Of a stretch of 64,000 nt of DNA, positions 22,688-34,621 are shown in pieces. Position numbers and translations under genes: made by a program. Within the stretch, counting starts at the first letter, position 1; every line of letters starts with the position of its first letter. The DNA comes from Narthecium ossifragum (taxonomy: Eukaryota; Streptophyta; Magnoliopsida; Dioscoreales; Nartheciaceae), in contig OY986964.1 in assembly GCA_963920575.1 (NCBI GenBank), positions 14,435,460 through 14,499,459 of the forward strand, read 5' to 3'. A model generated the notes under the pieces. The model saw only the letters and a program-made list of their open reading frames with translations, was not told where the DNA came from and did not search any database.

Positions 22688-24912
22688 TGTCACACCCCGA
22701 CTAAAAAACCCCGAGCGTAAATCCAGTACGATACATTACAAATTCCAATGTTAATTTGAACAATTTAACTTCCAATGACATAAAAATGCAAATCTAATAA
22801 TTTACTATCAGTCGATATCCAAAAGTAATATTTGCATAAACATGATTCAACAATAAAGGGAACAAGATTCTATATATATTGAAATCCAATACATAACTAT
22901 ATCGAGAGGGAAATTAGACATTTAATCTAATTCTCGAATGATATCTACAACAAAACTGCCAAAATGTAGGATTTGTCCCTCAGAGACCTTAGACACCTTC
23001 AGAAGTCGATGCGTCGTCAAGAGCTAGTCCAGCTGAAGTTACAGAAGAAGAGCTAGTGCCTGCATCTGCAAAACGCAGGGCGGGTAGGAGTGAGTAACAA
23101 GATCAGTAGAGTTCTACACTATGTCGCACTGAAAGGGAGGAAAACAACAACAGTGTTATTTCTTCGCCTAAGTCTAAGATATGCCAAGGGTCTCATAACC
23201 CTATCGATGTCCCAATGGCTCCTGTCATGAAACATCTCTCTTGAACATGTTACCAAGAAGTAGCGAAACAATAACATGCAGGATTTCCTTTACCCAAGCA
23301 GGATTCTCATGTTTGGGGACCCACGTCGAAAACACATCGACAATTATTCTTAGCACTTGGCCTTGGAGAAATGACACGACCTCTAAAGTTCAATAACATT
23401 ATCATTGTAGCAAACTAGACATTAACTTCGATAACATAAGGATTCCAACAATACAATCACACTCTAAACCTTGTTACCCATCTTCGATCCTAGAGTTAGA
23501 TCCGAACTGCCCAAGCTCTCGGATCGGCGATCAACCCAACGCCCACGCCTAGCCTGAAATGCCTCTAATGCATATAGTGCATGCACCTATACAAGCATCT
23601 AACCTAGGTGTCACTATATGTCAAATCAACAATTTAAAGTTTAGCATGAAGTGTACTTAGCTTATACTATCATCGGCGCAAGCGCCGGTAACCAAACTAC
23701 ATATCCCAAGGGGCATGACTCCCTTGGTTCAACCACGAGCCTCACATAGGGCTTAGATACACACAATAAGCATACATAGATTCGTAGTTGTATGTGTGTG
23801 TGTATATATATATATACATACATATATAGCATGCTAACATTGATATATATTCAACATTGCACAAATACCTACGATTTAAATCACATCCAAAACACTCGTC
23901 AAATTCTTCAAAAAATACACTGATAATATCATGCATGCTTCCTAACATGATTGGGTCCCTATCATGAAAGAAATCTAATTTCTTGAATTTGATCTATCAA
24001 AATCCATCAGGAAATTGATGAAACTTTGCATGGAGGCGGGATTGAAGGTGGGGATCTATTGGTATCAAGAAATCAAGGTTTCAATGGTGAAATAGCAAAT
24101 TTGGCTTGTTTCAGCCAAAAAGCCGACAAAATCGATAAAACTCAATTTGTTGGATTTGATCTATCAAACAACCATAAAATCCACTCAAACTTTAAGCGAA
24201 GGTAGGTTAGAGGGTAGGGGATACACTCATGCAATAAAATTCGAACTCAGATTGTAAAATATCAAATCTAGCCCAATCAGGTCAAAAAACAATTAAAATA
24301 CAGAATTCAACCTAAAGATTACGAAAAGGATTCAATAGCAAACTTCTACACATGCCAAAGGACTAGAATACGAAGTTTCAACCCAAACCAACACTCAAAA
24401 CCACACCAAAACACAATTAAACAATCCTATAGTTACCAATTCACTAGAATTGGGCAGAAACACTTACATGTATAGACGAGCATGCAATCTACCAAATCCT
24501 CAACTCCGATCGAAAAGCTGAAGCTGTGTCGAAAAGCTGAAGCCCAAGCTCCAACCGGCAGCCAAAGGGGAGAGAGAAGAAGAGAAAGAGAGAGAAAAGG
24601 GAAGAGAGAGAAAGCTAGGTGGTTTATATAGAGGTCTGAACTGATTTCAATCGTCCAATTTGATCTTTCCCGATCGAACTCTGATCTTTCAATCAGAAGC
24701 ACCCTTAGGGTTCTAATCAATCACATACATCAATCCAAGGCAGTGTATGCATAACGTGGGTGTAAAATCGACCGGTGCAATTTTACCAAATTGCTCATGG
24801 GGTCCAAAACATCAATACGATCGTTTGATCGCACCCAATGCGGAACCAAACCAACAGGAAAATGGCTCTCGACATACGCTGTTGAGCCAGGTTAGAGGAA
24901 AGGGTCCTCACA
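22688..24912 (-). mobile_element. Solo LTR, Tekay-like group, reverse orientation
   Basis: It is 2225 bases long, starting TGTCACACCCCGAC and ending GGGTCCTCACA on the + strand, that is TGTGAGGACCC...TGACA in its own sense. Flanks are GGCTC (22683-22687) and GGCTT (24913-24917), a 4-of-5 target duplication. No internal region is attached, so it is a recombined solo LTR. It shares the terminal TGTGAGGACC and the TTTGGTAAA-like box with other LTRs in the window. A TATA-like TATATAAACC lies on the - strand near 24623-24632. Its R/U5 end faces the RCC1 gene. Confidence 0.85.
23793..23830. repeat. TG/TA microsatellite in the solo LTR
   Basis: A short TG run is followed by alternating TA units with ACATACATAT interruptions. 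It lies inside 22688-24912 and is likely length-variable. Confidence 0.7.
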
Positions 24913-25133
24913 GGCTTTCTCCCGCTATTTTACCCAATAAGAAGTACCTAGTTTGGACTACTAATGTCTACATGAGTAGTAGACATGTTCACATCTACTT
25001 GAGAAGAATTCACATTGGCATGACTTGTAAACATTGGTATATTCTCCTCTTCAAACCAGTATGTGTTGTTACGAGCGTTTTACTCGTAAGTCTTCTAAGC
25101 TCGTGTGCTGGGCCGGTTAGGCCAGAGGACCAG
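24913..25133. other. Short unassigned segment with an LTR fragment
   Basis: From about 25072 the sequence TGTTACGAGCGTTTTACTCGT resembles the LTR start of the intronic element (TGTTACGAGCGGTCTACTCGT). It is cut at 25134 by the next LTR and could be a remnant of the same family. The remainder shows nothing I can name. Confidence 0.4.
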
Positions 25134-25656
25134 TGTGAGGACCCGTTCCTCCGACCCGGTCCGACCATGTTAGGTCTAGGGTCTGGCTTGGTTGGGTTGA
25201 CTCGGTTAGCCTTTCCATGCGATTAGTTCGCTGTTTTTGGACCCCAAGGGCAATTTGGTAAATTACCCTTGGCGGAGTTGCATTCACACACGCGTAGCGC
25301 ACACACTGCCTTGTAATGATGTATGTGCTTGGTTAGACCATTAGGGTACTTTGGATCAAAGGATTTGGATCAGATCGAGGTTTGAACTGCTGAGATCAGA
25401 TCTAGCCGATCGGACGGCTAGGATCTAATCTTAACCCATTATTAGTTAAACCTCCACTTAACCCCTTACCTGCTAGGGCTTCAGTCGCGATTGAGAGAGA
25501 ACTCATCGCGACGAGAGAGAGAGAGAGCGGGTCGTGAGGAGATCCCGTGTGACGGCGGCGGAGTTTCTCTCGTCGGAGGCGAGGGTGCGGCCGGAGAGGA
25601 GCTTGGCGACGGCGGCTGCGAGGCTCTTCTCTCCGACGGCAGGGAGCTTGGCTACA

Positions 25657-25719
25657 TTGGCGGCGACGACGGAGACGTTGGCAGCGACGACGAAAACCTT
25701 GGTGGCGACGACTGCCGCG
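25657..25719 (+). repeat. Three 21-base tandem repeats in the LTR leader
   Basis: Units begin TTGGCGGCGACGACGGAGACG, TTGGCAGCGACGACG and TTGGTGGCGACGACT. They are in phase with a short Ala/Thr-rich open frame but have no recognisable product. Confidence 0.7.
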
Positions 25720-27948
25720 GCCGGAGAAGAAGGGGAAGGACGCGAGCTCAACGATCCAGAGGTTGGGCTTCCCTCTTCAATGAGGAAGAGCTTGGCGATG
25801 ACGCCAAAGAGAGATGGCGGCCGCAATTTGAGGGGACCGACGGCGTCGACGATCGGAGAAGGAGGTTTTGCGTGACCTAGAGGTAGGGCTTCTTCCCTAA
25901 ACGTGGTTTAGACTCTACTAGCTTAGGGTAAGATCCATTCGATGCATGCCAGCTTGGTTTCTAGGCTTCCTCTGTTGATTTCGCGGCTTTGTGCATAGGT
26001 TTTACTTCTCTCTTTGCTGCTGTGGTTGAACCTATGGATTTGTGATGGGTTTCGATCGGATTTCTCTTTGTTTCCTTGCTATCGCCGTACTTCATGTTTG
26101 GTTTTCCCTGTTTGGATTTCCGGCATCTGTTTCCTCTATTTCAAGTGATTACTGCTTGAGTCTTTGGTTTCTCCGGCAATGCTGCCAAACCATGCCCGGC
26201 TCTGTCTTCCGGCGATGCTACCCTCTATGCCCTGTATTCCATGATTTTCCGGCGATCCCCTCTTCTCCCCTGCTTTCTTGTAGCTGCGATGCTGATTGAT
26301 GCTATGCCAGGCTCTATTTCTCCCCTATTCTCTTGTGGTTTTATGCCATGCTTATCTACGGTATCCTCTAGCCCCCTCCACGTTTCGATGCTTGCTGCCA
26401 TGCCTTGCTAACCATTGGATCTATGGGTTGATCTATCTCTCTGCTTCTTCTTCGATTTATGTTCTATCTCCTCTCTTGATGGTTCCTTAACGATAGTTCT
26501 TAGATCTAATATTCCTAATATGTTCTCCTATCTGTAGTAGTGTTGGATCTATGGCTTGATAGCATTTGGATGGGTTTGATAAGGTTTTAATCCAACTATT
26601 CTCGGATTTCCGCTGTTTTCCTCAAACCCTCATTCGCGGCCACTTCTTCGACGAGCTTCTCTTTGTCCGTGTGGAATCTCGTGATGCTTCCTTCACAAGA
26701 GCTGTAGACCTTCGAGTCTACGTTCAGATGGCTCTCATTTCACATTTTTTTGATTTTTGTACGATTTATGGTGAACTATCTATCAATCTGCGACGAAGCT
26801 GACTTTTGACGAGTTTTTGAGTTTCTCGTCGATTTGTGTTGGATTTCGGTCTCGGATTGACTTGATTCTTTGATATGTCATCGAATGCCATGTTAGGATA
26901 CTCTCTTGGTATCAAGGATGAAATTTTTATGAATGTTTTACGGGATTTCTAGTATATCTAGTTTTATGTCTTGTATAGGCGAACTATCCTAATTCCATGT
27001 TTTTCATGCCATATAAGCTTTATATAGTTCTTATGAGTATTTAAAAGTATCACATGATTTCCTACGGATTTCCGAGGGATTCATGGAAGCTTTATGCTGA
27101 GATTTTATGCTTGTGTAACTCTAGGTCTCATTTATGCAAGTTGCTACCCTTTATGAAATCGATATAATCTATGCTATGTATGCTACCATTCTAAGCATGC
27201 TATGTTAGAGTAAATGCTTGTATGCTTTATTCATGATATGTTTAATGTCAAATGCCCATAATATATGCATAGCCCATGATATGTTCGATGGAATGCCAAG
27301 GAGAGTTGGCATGAGGTAAACGAGTATGAATTGCTATGTCTAGTATGATTTATGCATAGCTTGGATATTGGTAAGTCGTGTAGGGGTATGATTGGTTTTA
27401 TCCCAATATTGGTATATTTCAAATTATGGGATTTTAGTATGCATCTTGATATCATGTATAAGCTTGGGCCGACTGTGTGCCCCATTTTCTGATTTTTTTT
27501 CTCTGTGAGTGATGTGTCTTGGTGTATTGTAGCCTTTTGGCTTGTTGATACTGGCTTCTAACCGTGGCTTTGCTATAGCGCCGTTGTGCTGTCGGAATTC
27601 CTGAGAACCGGGTTTGGTTCTGTATAAGCTACGGGACAATTGAATGATGATTTGGCATGTAGAGATATCTAGGCTTAGTTGTTTGTATAGGCTCATGCAT
27701 GTTGTATGCATTAGAAGCATTAAGGCTAGGTGGTAGGCGATGGATTCGATCGCCGATCCGGGGTTCTCAGGTAGCCCAGATCTAACCCTAGGACCGGGGT
27801 TTGGGGTAGTTGAGGATTAGGACGTGATTGCCATCGAATGATCATAATTGATATCATTTGAGGTTATTGTTATAGTCGACCATGTCTGATATTATTGTAT
27901 TTGAGGTATAGAGGTTGTGTCGGGTCTCCAAGCCCAAGCGCTAAGGAT

Positions 27949-29521
27949 GGTTGTGATCGCTCGCAAACGTCGTCGTTAAAATGTTGCTAACCTCAATCAA
28001 ATCTTAAATTTATATCCTTGTTCAATCACTAATACTACTAGGTAGACTAGTGGTGAAATCCGGAGTCGAACCACAGGGAATTACTAGGAAAACCAAAATC
28101 GATTCTCAAAACTCTTGATCTAAACCAAACACTTCAATGAGAGATTGATCTAACTGAAATTATCTAAGAAAGTAAAAGAAAATATTAAGGTTTTAATCAG
28201 ATGGAGAAAGATATCTTAGGAAATACACAATCCACCCTAGTTTCACCCTTAATCTTCCATAGTTATCATCTTGATCACTTCTCTAAGCATTATGGATCGT
28301 ATGGCTACAAGCTCACACAAATCCCTAAAAGAAGGTTTTATGTTCCCTACGGCATAACCTATCTTTGTTTGGCATAAATCATCTTTGGTCCTACCATTAT
28401 CTTAAGTTATTCTACTCCTAATGACATTAGCATGACTTATCTTCACGTAGCATAGATTATCTCAAAGGTAAATCACAAACCACATGCAAACTATCTCATG
28501 AATCTCTACACTCAAGTACAATTATCATGTAGGACTAATAATACGTCAACGGAACTCTGTTCCTTCAACTCTATAATCATTAAAATCATATTCATGAGAT
28601 TATACTTAGAGAAGTTCACAAAAATCCAACTAAGAAAGATCAAAAGTTACACTAAGGTTTCATGGTATTCCTAAGAACAAGAAAACTAGCCACTCATCTC
28701 TTGGAAATCAGCCATAGGTGTAGACGATGAAGCCGTCGATCCCCGCGAAAAGATCACCGTCTTCAAAACCCTAACCTTCTCCTTCAAAAGTGCTCCAAAA
28801 GATCTTATTTTTCGGCTGGAAGACCCCTTTATATATTAGAAGCCCTCAACCCCCGAATTAGGAGTCCTAACAGAGGTTAAACTCTAATTTCCCTAATTTT
28901 CGGATCGTTGACGTCATCGGAGCGATCGATCGGACTCAAACCGATCGATCGGACTTCCCAGTTTGACTGGGTTAATAACTGCCACGTCATCAGCTTCCTT
29001 ATTCTTCAACTTCTACTCGGAATTCCGATTTGTAATCAACTCTGAAGCCAATCTGTACAGAATCTGGGAAAGTCTTCAACAGAAAAGTGCTAGATCTGGA
29101 AGTCCTCTGTCATCTCCACTTTATTTCATAATATTCTGAGTAATTTAGAATATTTGGCGAATATTCTCTTCAGCATCGACGGTGCAGCTTTTCAGCTTAT
29201 GTATCTTCATCTATTCTTCAAACTGTCATCATACCATCAGGAATCTTGCAATGTGTCCAACAGCAACATTGTAGATCACCGAGTCTTCTACAATGTCCCA
29301 AAATTTCAGAATATTTGGAGTTTCAGAGAACATCTGGCGAATATTTTCCCAATGGTCGACGAAGCTGTATTTTTCTTCATTTTAGGCGAATTTCTTGTAT
29401 CTCTTCTCAACCCATGATTAAACCTGAAATCAACTAATAAATCGTCAAATGCACCTACTCTAAGCCTAACAAAGGTAATTTAAGGGGTTTAATTAGGAAT
29501 AATTAGTGACTTATCAGGTTG
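27949..29521. mobile_element. Athila/Tat-type solo LTR with perfect target duplication GGTTG
   Basis: LTR 27954-29516 (1563 bases) starts TGATCGC and ends GACTTATCA, with GGTTG on both sides (27949-27953 and 29517-29521). It has the 'gagtcgaaccacagggaa' block typical of Athila-type LTRs, and a relative in inverse orientation lies at 37715-39158. GATCGATCGG palindromes occur at about 28922-28955, near a TATA-like run at about 28828-28840 (- strand). No internal region remains. Confidence 0.85.
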
Positions 29522-30256
29522 TCGATGTCCATGGCAAGTGTGTCTCCGCGAGAGATGGTATGACTGGACAGGGTGGTACCTGGACAGGAGCCCGCAGTCT
29601 TTGTTTCCTCTCGTTTGTTCTTGGGTGAGGGTGGGACCTGGACAGGAGCCATCGGGAATCGACGGGATTATGGGGCCCGTTGCATACCTTAGGCTTAGGC
29701 GGAGAACGACACAGTTGCAGTTTCCCTTCCTTTCTGTGCGATGTAGAGTAGAACCCTATTGGGCATTGTTGCTCACCCTACCTGGGCTGCATCGGCGATG
29801 CAGGTCAATGCATTTCCTTCTTTCAGGTGTTTCTTTAGAAGATGACGCGGTATTTCGAGGTGATCGAGAACTTGGAGCGTTGAGGAGTTCGTCAACAGAT
29901 AATTTACAGTTTTAATCAATGATGTACAAATTGATGTATAAATCGAGGTATAACATGATGTATTCAAGAACAGAATTGTATGAGTATTAATTCTATTGTA
30001 TTTGAGAAATGTAATAATTAGTTATTTACCATGTTATCATTGTACAAGTTGAATTTGGAATATTATGAAATGTACAGGTTTCTTGTGCTATAATTATAAA
30101 GGGGATTATGTCGAAATGTTTTTACGAACTTGAGGATTATATTGTCTAAATGCATAGCAGATATATATATTTGTGCGCTAATTGATGATGTAAACAGGTT
30201 TAGGTGGCTCACGCCTCGATCTGGATGGGTTTTCTGGGTCGGGGCGTGATAACTAG

Positions 30257-30416
30257 TGTGGGGGTCCCTTGGGCTTAGGCTTCTTCTTTCTAATGTTTGC
30301 GGAAAGGGAGAAGAGTCCCGACATGTGGGTGTAGCCCAAGTCCTTCAGGTAGGGAAGCCGGAGTAGACGGCTTGAAATAGCATGGCGGAAGGGGAGTCGG
30401 CGCGACAAAGGCAGCG
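30257..30416. other. Short spacer between two LTRs
   Basis: About 160 bases of GC-balanced DNA without a coding or repeat signal that I can name. It may be the other side of the older element cut at 25134. Confidence 0.4.
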
Positions 30417-30740
30417 TGTGAGGACCTATTCCTTTAATCGGACTCGACCATGTAGGTCAGGGGTCGTGTTATGTCAGTCTGTTTTCATGTCGTGTGTGAT
30501 CGGTCGATCACATTGTTGATTTTGGACCCAATGGCAATTTGGTAAAATTGCGCATTGTCGGTCGGTTTTACACTCGCGTAGTGCATACATGGATTTGGAT
30601 TGATATATGTAATTGATTAGACCCTTAGGTTCGCTCTCGATCGGAGGATCGGATATCGATCGAAATATCGAAACTCAATCGGGAAATATCGAAACGGACG
30701 GTTGAGATCGACTCCAGCTTTCTATAAATACCCCTTTCCT

Positions 30741-30764
30741 TCTCTCTCTCTCTCTCTCTCTCTC
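30741..30764. repeat. CT microsatellite downstream of an LTR TATA box
   Basis: About twelve CT units lie some 20 bases after TATAAATA in the LTR, where the transcript would start. CT-rich leaders are common in plant transcripts. Confidence 0.85.
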
Positions 30765-31686
30765 GGCTGCGGATTGGTGCTCGGGGTGCGGATTTTCAAC
30801 ATCAAATTGGAGTGGAAGGAGTTGGGGGATCAGTAGGAGAAGTGTCCAACTATTACATGTAGGTGTTTCTACCCTAATCATGTGATTAGGTTTGCCTAGA
30901 GTTGATGTTTTGGTTTATTAGCATAGAATATATGTTGGAATGTATTGAAAGTTCGAATTATAGTGTAATCGATGTTTTAAGAACAACTGGAAGGTCAGCT
31001 TTCGCGTTTTATCAATCGATTTAGTTTCTATCGTCCGTTTTGTCGTTTTTCCTTTTGGTTGAAACAAGCCAAATCTAATATTCAGCTGTAGGAATCTTGC
31101 TTTCTTGCTACCTTTGGATTCCTGACGTCCTATTCTATCTCCCCTCAATGTTTGATTGAATTCTAAAGAGTTTTCATCAGTTTTTCGTTGAAGTTACCCG
31201 GATTTCCAAAGTTCTCTCTTTGTTGTATGTTCATTCTCAATTTTGATGTTAATTTATGAAGAATCTCGTGAACTTTCAACACCAAAGTCGCAAATCTTCA
31301 AATTTACTTTCATATCCCACTTATTTTGTATTTTTATGATTTTTATATGAATTATGGTGATTAATCTCGTGATTCTTCCTGACCAGTTGGGATCAATCCC
31401 AACCTGATTGGGATCGATCCCAACCTGCCTGACTAGTTGGGATCGATCCAACCCAGCTAGCAGAGGAGGTATTCTTAGCCGTTTTTGGCAGTTTTCGAAG
31501 CTTCTTTCGATCCGACTTTTGGAGAAGATCTTTGTATCGATGAGTTGAGTTAACATACTAGTTTTGTTTTATGAATTTGAAATATTTATACAAGGTTTAT
31601 AGAATGTTTAACAAATTGCTAAGTTTCTTTACAGTTATGAGTTATATCAAAATGATAGCATACTCTATATATACGTACCTATATAT

Positions 31687-32529
31687 ATTAGACCTAGGGC
31701 AGGCCCTGAGGCAAGGCCTAGAAGGCCTGTGCCTTGGGCCCACAATTATGGGGGGCCCAAACTACAATTTCCTAAGTATATAGCAAAACAAACGATCGTT
31801 CAGCTCCCACGCCCCATGGCTATCGCATACTCGCTCTCGCTCCTCGCTCCTCGGCGACCCCGGCGAGATACTCATTCCATTTACTCATCTTGTTCTTTAA
31901 TTGCGCTTTAAAATTGAGTTATTGGCATATGGATTTCTTTGCACTGTGTTGTTTCTAGTTCCAACTTGAATTTATTTTGAAATTTCTTACTCTTGTGTGC
32001 GATCAAGTACTCCATTTGTTGTGACATCTTTTTTTTTTGATCAATTTATTTTGGATGGTTGTTACTCGAATACTTGGATTGCTTATAAAATCTTTCTAAC
32101 CATACTAGTTACTGTTGCCTCTACTGAGAGAAGTTTCTGTTGATCAAATCGTATTTTCGATCGACCATGTTACAGGAAAGGCTGAATTATTTAGCTATTT
32201 TATCAATTGAAAAGAAATTGACTGACAAACTTGACTACACAAGTTTGGTTGAAACTTTTACGACCAAGAATGCAAAGAGGGTGATTTTTCAGTAGCAATA
32301 GATTTGGTTTTTGTAAGTTTTGTATGAGATTGCTAGATTATATTTGGCATGACAAAGTGGTTTTTCTATTTGATGAATTACAATGCTACGCTTCTTTTTT
32401 AATAAAATATGTTTCTCTTAAAGTTTGTTTTCGAAGTGAAAAAAAATTATGTATTTTAGAATGTGCGGGGCCCTGTTTTTATCTTCCGCCTTGAGCCCCG
32501 AAAAACTCAAGGCCGGCACAGATTAGACC
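31687..32529 (+). mobile_element. Deleted hAT DNA transposon with 8-base target duplication
   Basis: The element spans 31695-32521 (827 bases), between perfect 8-base duplications ATTAGACC (31687-31694 and 32522-32529), the size made by hAT transposases. Ends are TAGGGCAGGCCCTGAG and, inverted, CTGTGCCGGCCTTGAG, matching at 11 of 16 positions. The GGCCCTGAGG-type terminus is that of plant hAT elements with a ZMYM/TTF-type transposase. The interior keeps only a degraded piece of that gene. Confidence 0.85.
32112..32295 (+). pseudogene. hAT transposase C-terminal remnant (dimerisation domain)
   Basis: The + strand keeps motifs of the hAT C-terminal dimerisation domain: TVASTERSF near 32118, then RSTMLQERLNYLAILSIEK near 32163-32220, ending in TAG at 32293-32295. 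A frameshift/deletion with a TGA lies between the two blocks (about 32141). The catalytic N-terminal and central parts are absent, so it cannot encode an active transposase. Confidence 0.75.
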
Positions 32530-33123
32530 CATATGTGGGGTCGAGCCCTATGAATAAAGGATGTTGTTAATCGAGGCGTGATGACCCTCGGGAATGTGTA
32601 GAATAAATAGGCCGATAGTGTGCGTTTGCTTGCTTAGAATAAATGTGCCGAATGTGTGCCATGTATGACTATGTTATATAATATGTTGTTTGTTGATTGG
32701 TTGCTGGCATTGCACCGAGAGTATTATAATATAGATATACTCCATGTTGGACTATTAACTGTTGATGTGACATATAATGACACTTAGGGCTAGATGCTTG
32801 TATAGGTGCATGTATTCTATGCATTAGAAGCATTTTAGGTTAGGCGTGGGCGATGTGTCAGTAGTCGATCCGAGGGCTCGGGCAGCTCGGATCTAGCTCT
32901 AGGATCGAGACTGGGTAGCAAGGTTTAGGGCATAATTGTATTGTTGAATCCTTATACTCTCGAGGTAAATGTGTAGTTGGCTACATTGTATTTTATTTGA
33001 GCTTTAGAGGTCGTGTCGATTCTATAAGGGAAAATGCTAAGAATGGTTGTCGATGTGTTCCCGACGTGGTCCCCAGGGATGGGAATCCTGCGTGGGTAAT
33101 GGTGATACTCTATGTTACTGTTC

Positions 33124-34621
33124 CTATGAGGACCTGTACCTCTGTACCTGGTTCGACTGTGTAGGTCAGATCCGTGGGTTCGGTTGGTTTTTTTTCGTGT
33201 CGGATGCGATCAGTCGATTTCATTGTTGTTTTTTGGAGACTAAGGGCAATTTGCTAAAATTACACATTGACAGTCGGTTTCACATCCGCGTAGTGCACAC
33301 ACTGCCTTGGATTGACACATGTGATTGATTAGATCCTTAGGGGTGCTCTCAATCAGAAGATCGGAGCTCGATCGAGAAAAATTGAAACGGACGGCCGAGA
33401 TCGAAATTAACTTAATATAAGTACCCTTTTGCTTCTTTCTTTTGCTTCTCTTCCCTTCCTCTTCTCTTCTCTTCCTCTCCCGACAGAGGGCTTCGGACGG
33501 CGGTTCTCCAGCGACCCCAATGGCTTGGAGGTGACGACGACGAGGGGGAAGGCTGGCCTAGGCTGGTTTAGCATGGATTAAGGGAAGATTAGTGAGGGAG
33601 TAACGAGTTGAGGTATTTTTCTACATCTAAACTGAAGTTTAGGGTTTATTAAGGTTTTAACCATTGTTTAGTGGATTTCTTTGTTCTAAATGATTCTGCT
33701 AAGCTTGGTTAGTTACTAATTGAAGTCTCATACGATTTGATTTGGATTTACTATGGATTTATGTATCTTTTCTCTTGGATTTTTTGGATTTTCTGGATTT
33801 TCTAGTCTTGCTGAAATTGCCGTGTTCTAGCTTGAATTCAGACTTGTACATACTTGATCTCGGAAAATCTTCAACATGAAAGTTGTAGATCTCCATGCTA
33901 CTTCCCGATCCCGTTGGTTTCCTAATTTTCTGATTTGTTTATGAATTTTGGTGAATTTCCTACTAAATTGTGTCGAAACGGATCTTTGATTAAAACCAGT
34001 CAGTTTATGCTTGATTATGTGTTAATCCATGCATAATATCGTGTGATCTTAAACATGAAAGTTGTAGATATCTAAGTCTACTTTCATATGCCACTAATGT
34101 AATAGTTTTTTGGATTTTTGTACAATTTATAACGAATTATTCACTGGACTGCATCGAAATAGAACATTGAGTTGAAATTGGGAAATTCAATGGAAAATTG
34201 ATATCCAATTGATTTGATTTTTTGATATGATGATTTTAGTGACCTTTAGGACTGATCCAGAGGTTTTGGTTATAATTTATGGAAGTTTTGAAGTATTTAT
34301 GGTCCTTTTTATCAAATCTCATTTTAAACAGAAATTATAGGTTTTCATCTAATTTCTTTTCCCCGTTTGAACTAATTTTCAGATATGTAATTTGGGGTAT
34401 GTAAATGATTAGGAATATAAAATTTTATGTCAATTGGTTGGATGGATTGAAAGTTATACCATGTTGAAGTTATTAGATTCCTTTGCGTAGATTTGATAAA
34501 TTGATCTTATCCAATCATGTTATATACATATGTATTATATTTAGCTAAGCGCTATGTGAGGCACGTGGTTGAACCAAGGGAGTCATGCTCCTTGGGATGT
34601 CTAGAATAAATGGCCCGAAGG
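33124..34621 (+). mobile_element. Partial LTR, Tekay-like group, cut by the next LTR
   Basis: It starts TATGAGGACCTG, the family terminus with one G-to-A change, and repeats the shared opening block. No TATA box is obvious, though AATATAAGTACCC near 33413 may serve. It stops at 34621, where a same-group solo LTR is inserted. The right half is not found in the window. Confidence 0.65.

Larger units (their letters stand above)
25129..30256 (+). mobile_element. Long solo LTR, Tekay-like group, with target duplication; interrupted by another solo LTR
   Basis: LTR 25134-30251 starts TGTGAGGACCCG and ends GGTCGGGGCGTGATA. Flanks are ACCAG (25129-25133) and ACTAG (30252-30256), differing by one C-to-T change. 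Without the insertion at 27954-29516 the LTR is about 3.55 kb, longer than its 2.2 kb relatives. The extra length includes a GC- and GA-rich leader (25480-25880) with three 21-base tandem units at 25657-25719. That block has open frames on both strands, but they are Ala/Thr- or Gly/Asp-rich and I do not call them genes. 26000-27900 is AT-rich without coding signal. Confidence 0.8.
30417..33123 (+). mobile_element. Partial LTR, Tekay-like group, interrupted by a hAT element
   Basis: It starts TGTGAGGACCTATTCC and shows the same opening 150-200 bases as its relatives (caatttggtaaaattgc, cgcgtagtgcatacat). TATA-like TCTATAAATA is at 30721-30730, followed by a CT microsatellite (30741-30764). GATCGATC-type palindromes are at about 30656 and 31385-31450. 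The right end is missing where another LTR start appears at 33124. Confidence 0.7.

Noticed and set aside
25491..25880. Open frames of 107-129 codons on both strands
   Set aside because: The GC/GA-rich leader of an LTR keeps all frames open; residues are Ala/Thr- or Gly/Asp-rich repeats without a domain.
29538..29915. A 125-codon frame on the + strand
   Set aside because: It is inside the end section of an LTR that recurs in reverse at 36788-37700 with the frame not kept; no domain.
31360..31450. A CRISPR-like array of GGGATCGATCCCAACC units
   Set aside because: Only about three uneven, overlapping palindromic units inside an LTR of a plant genome; they belong with the GATCGATC clusters.
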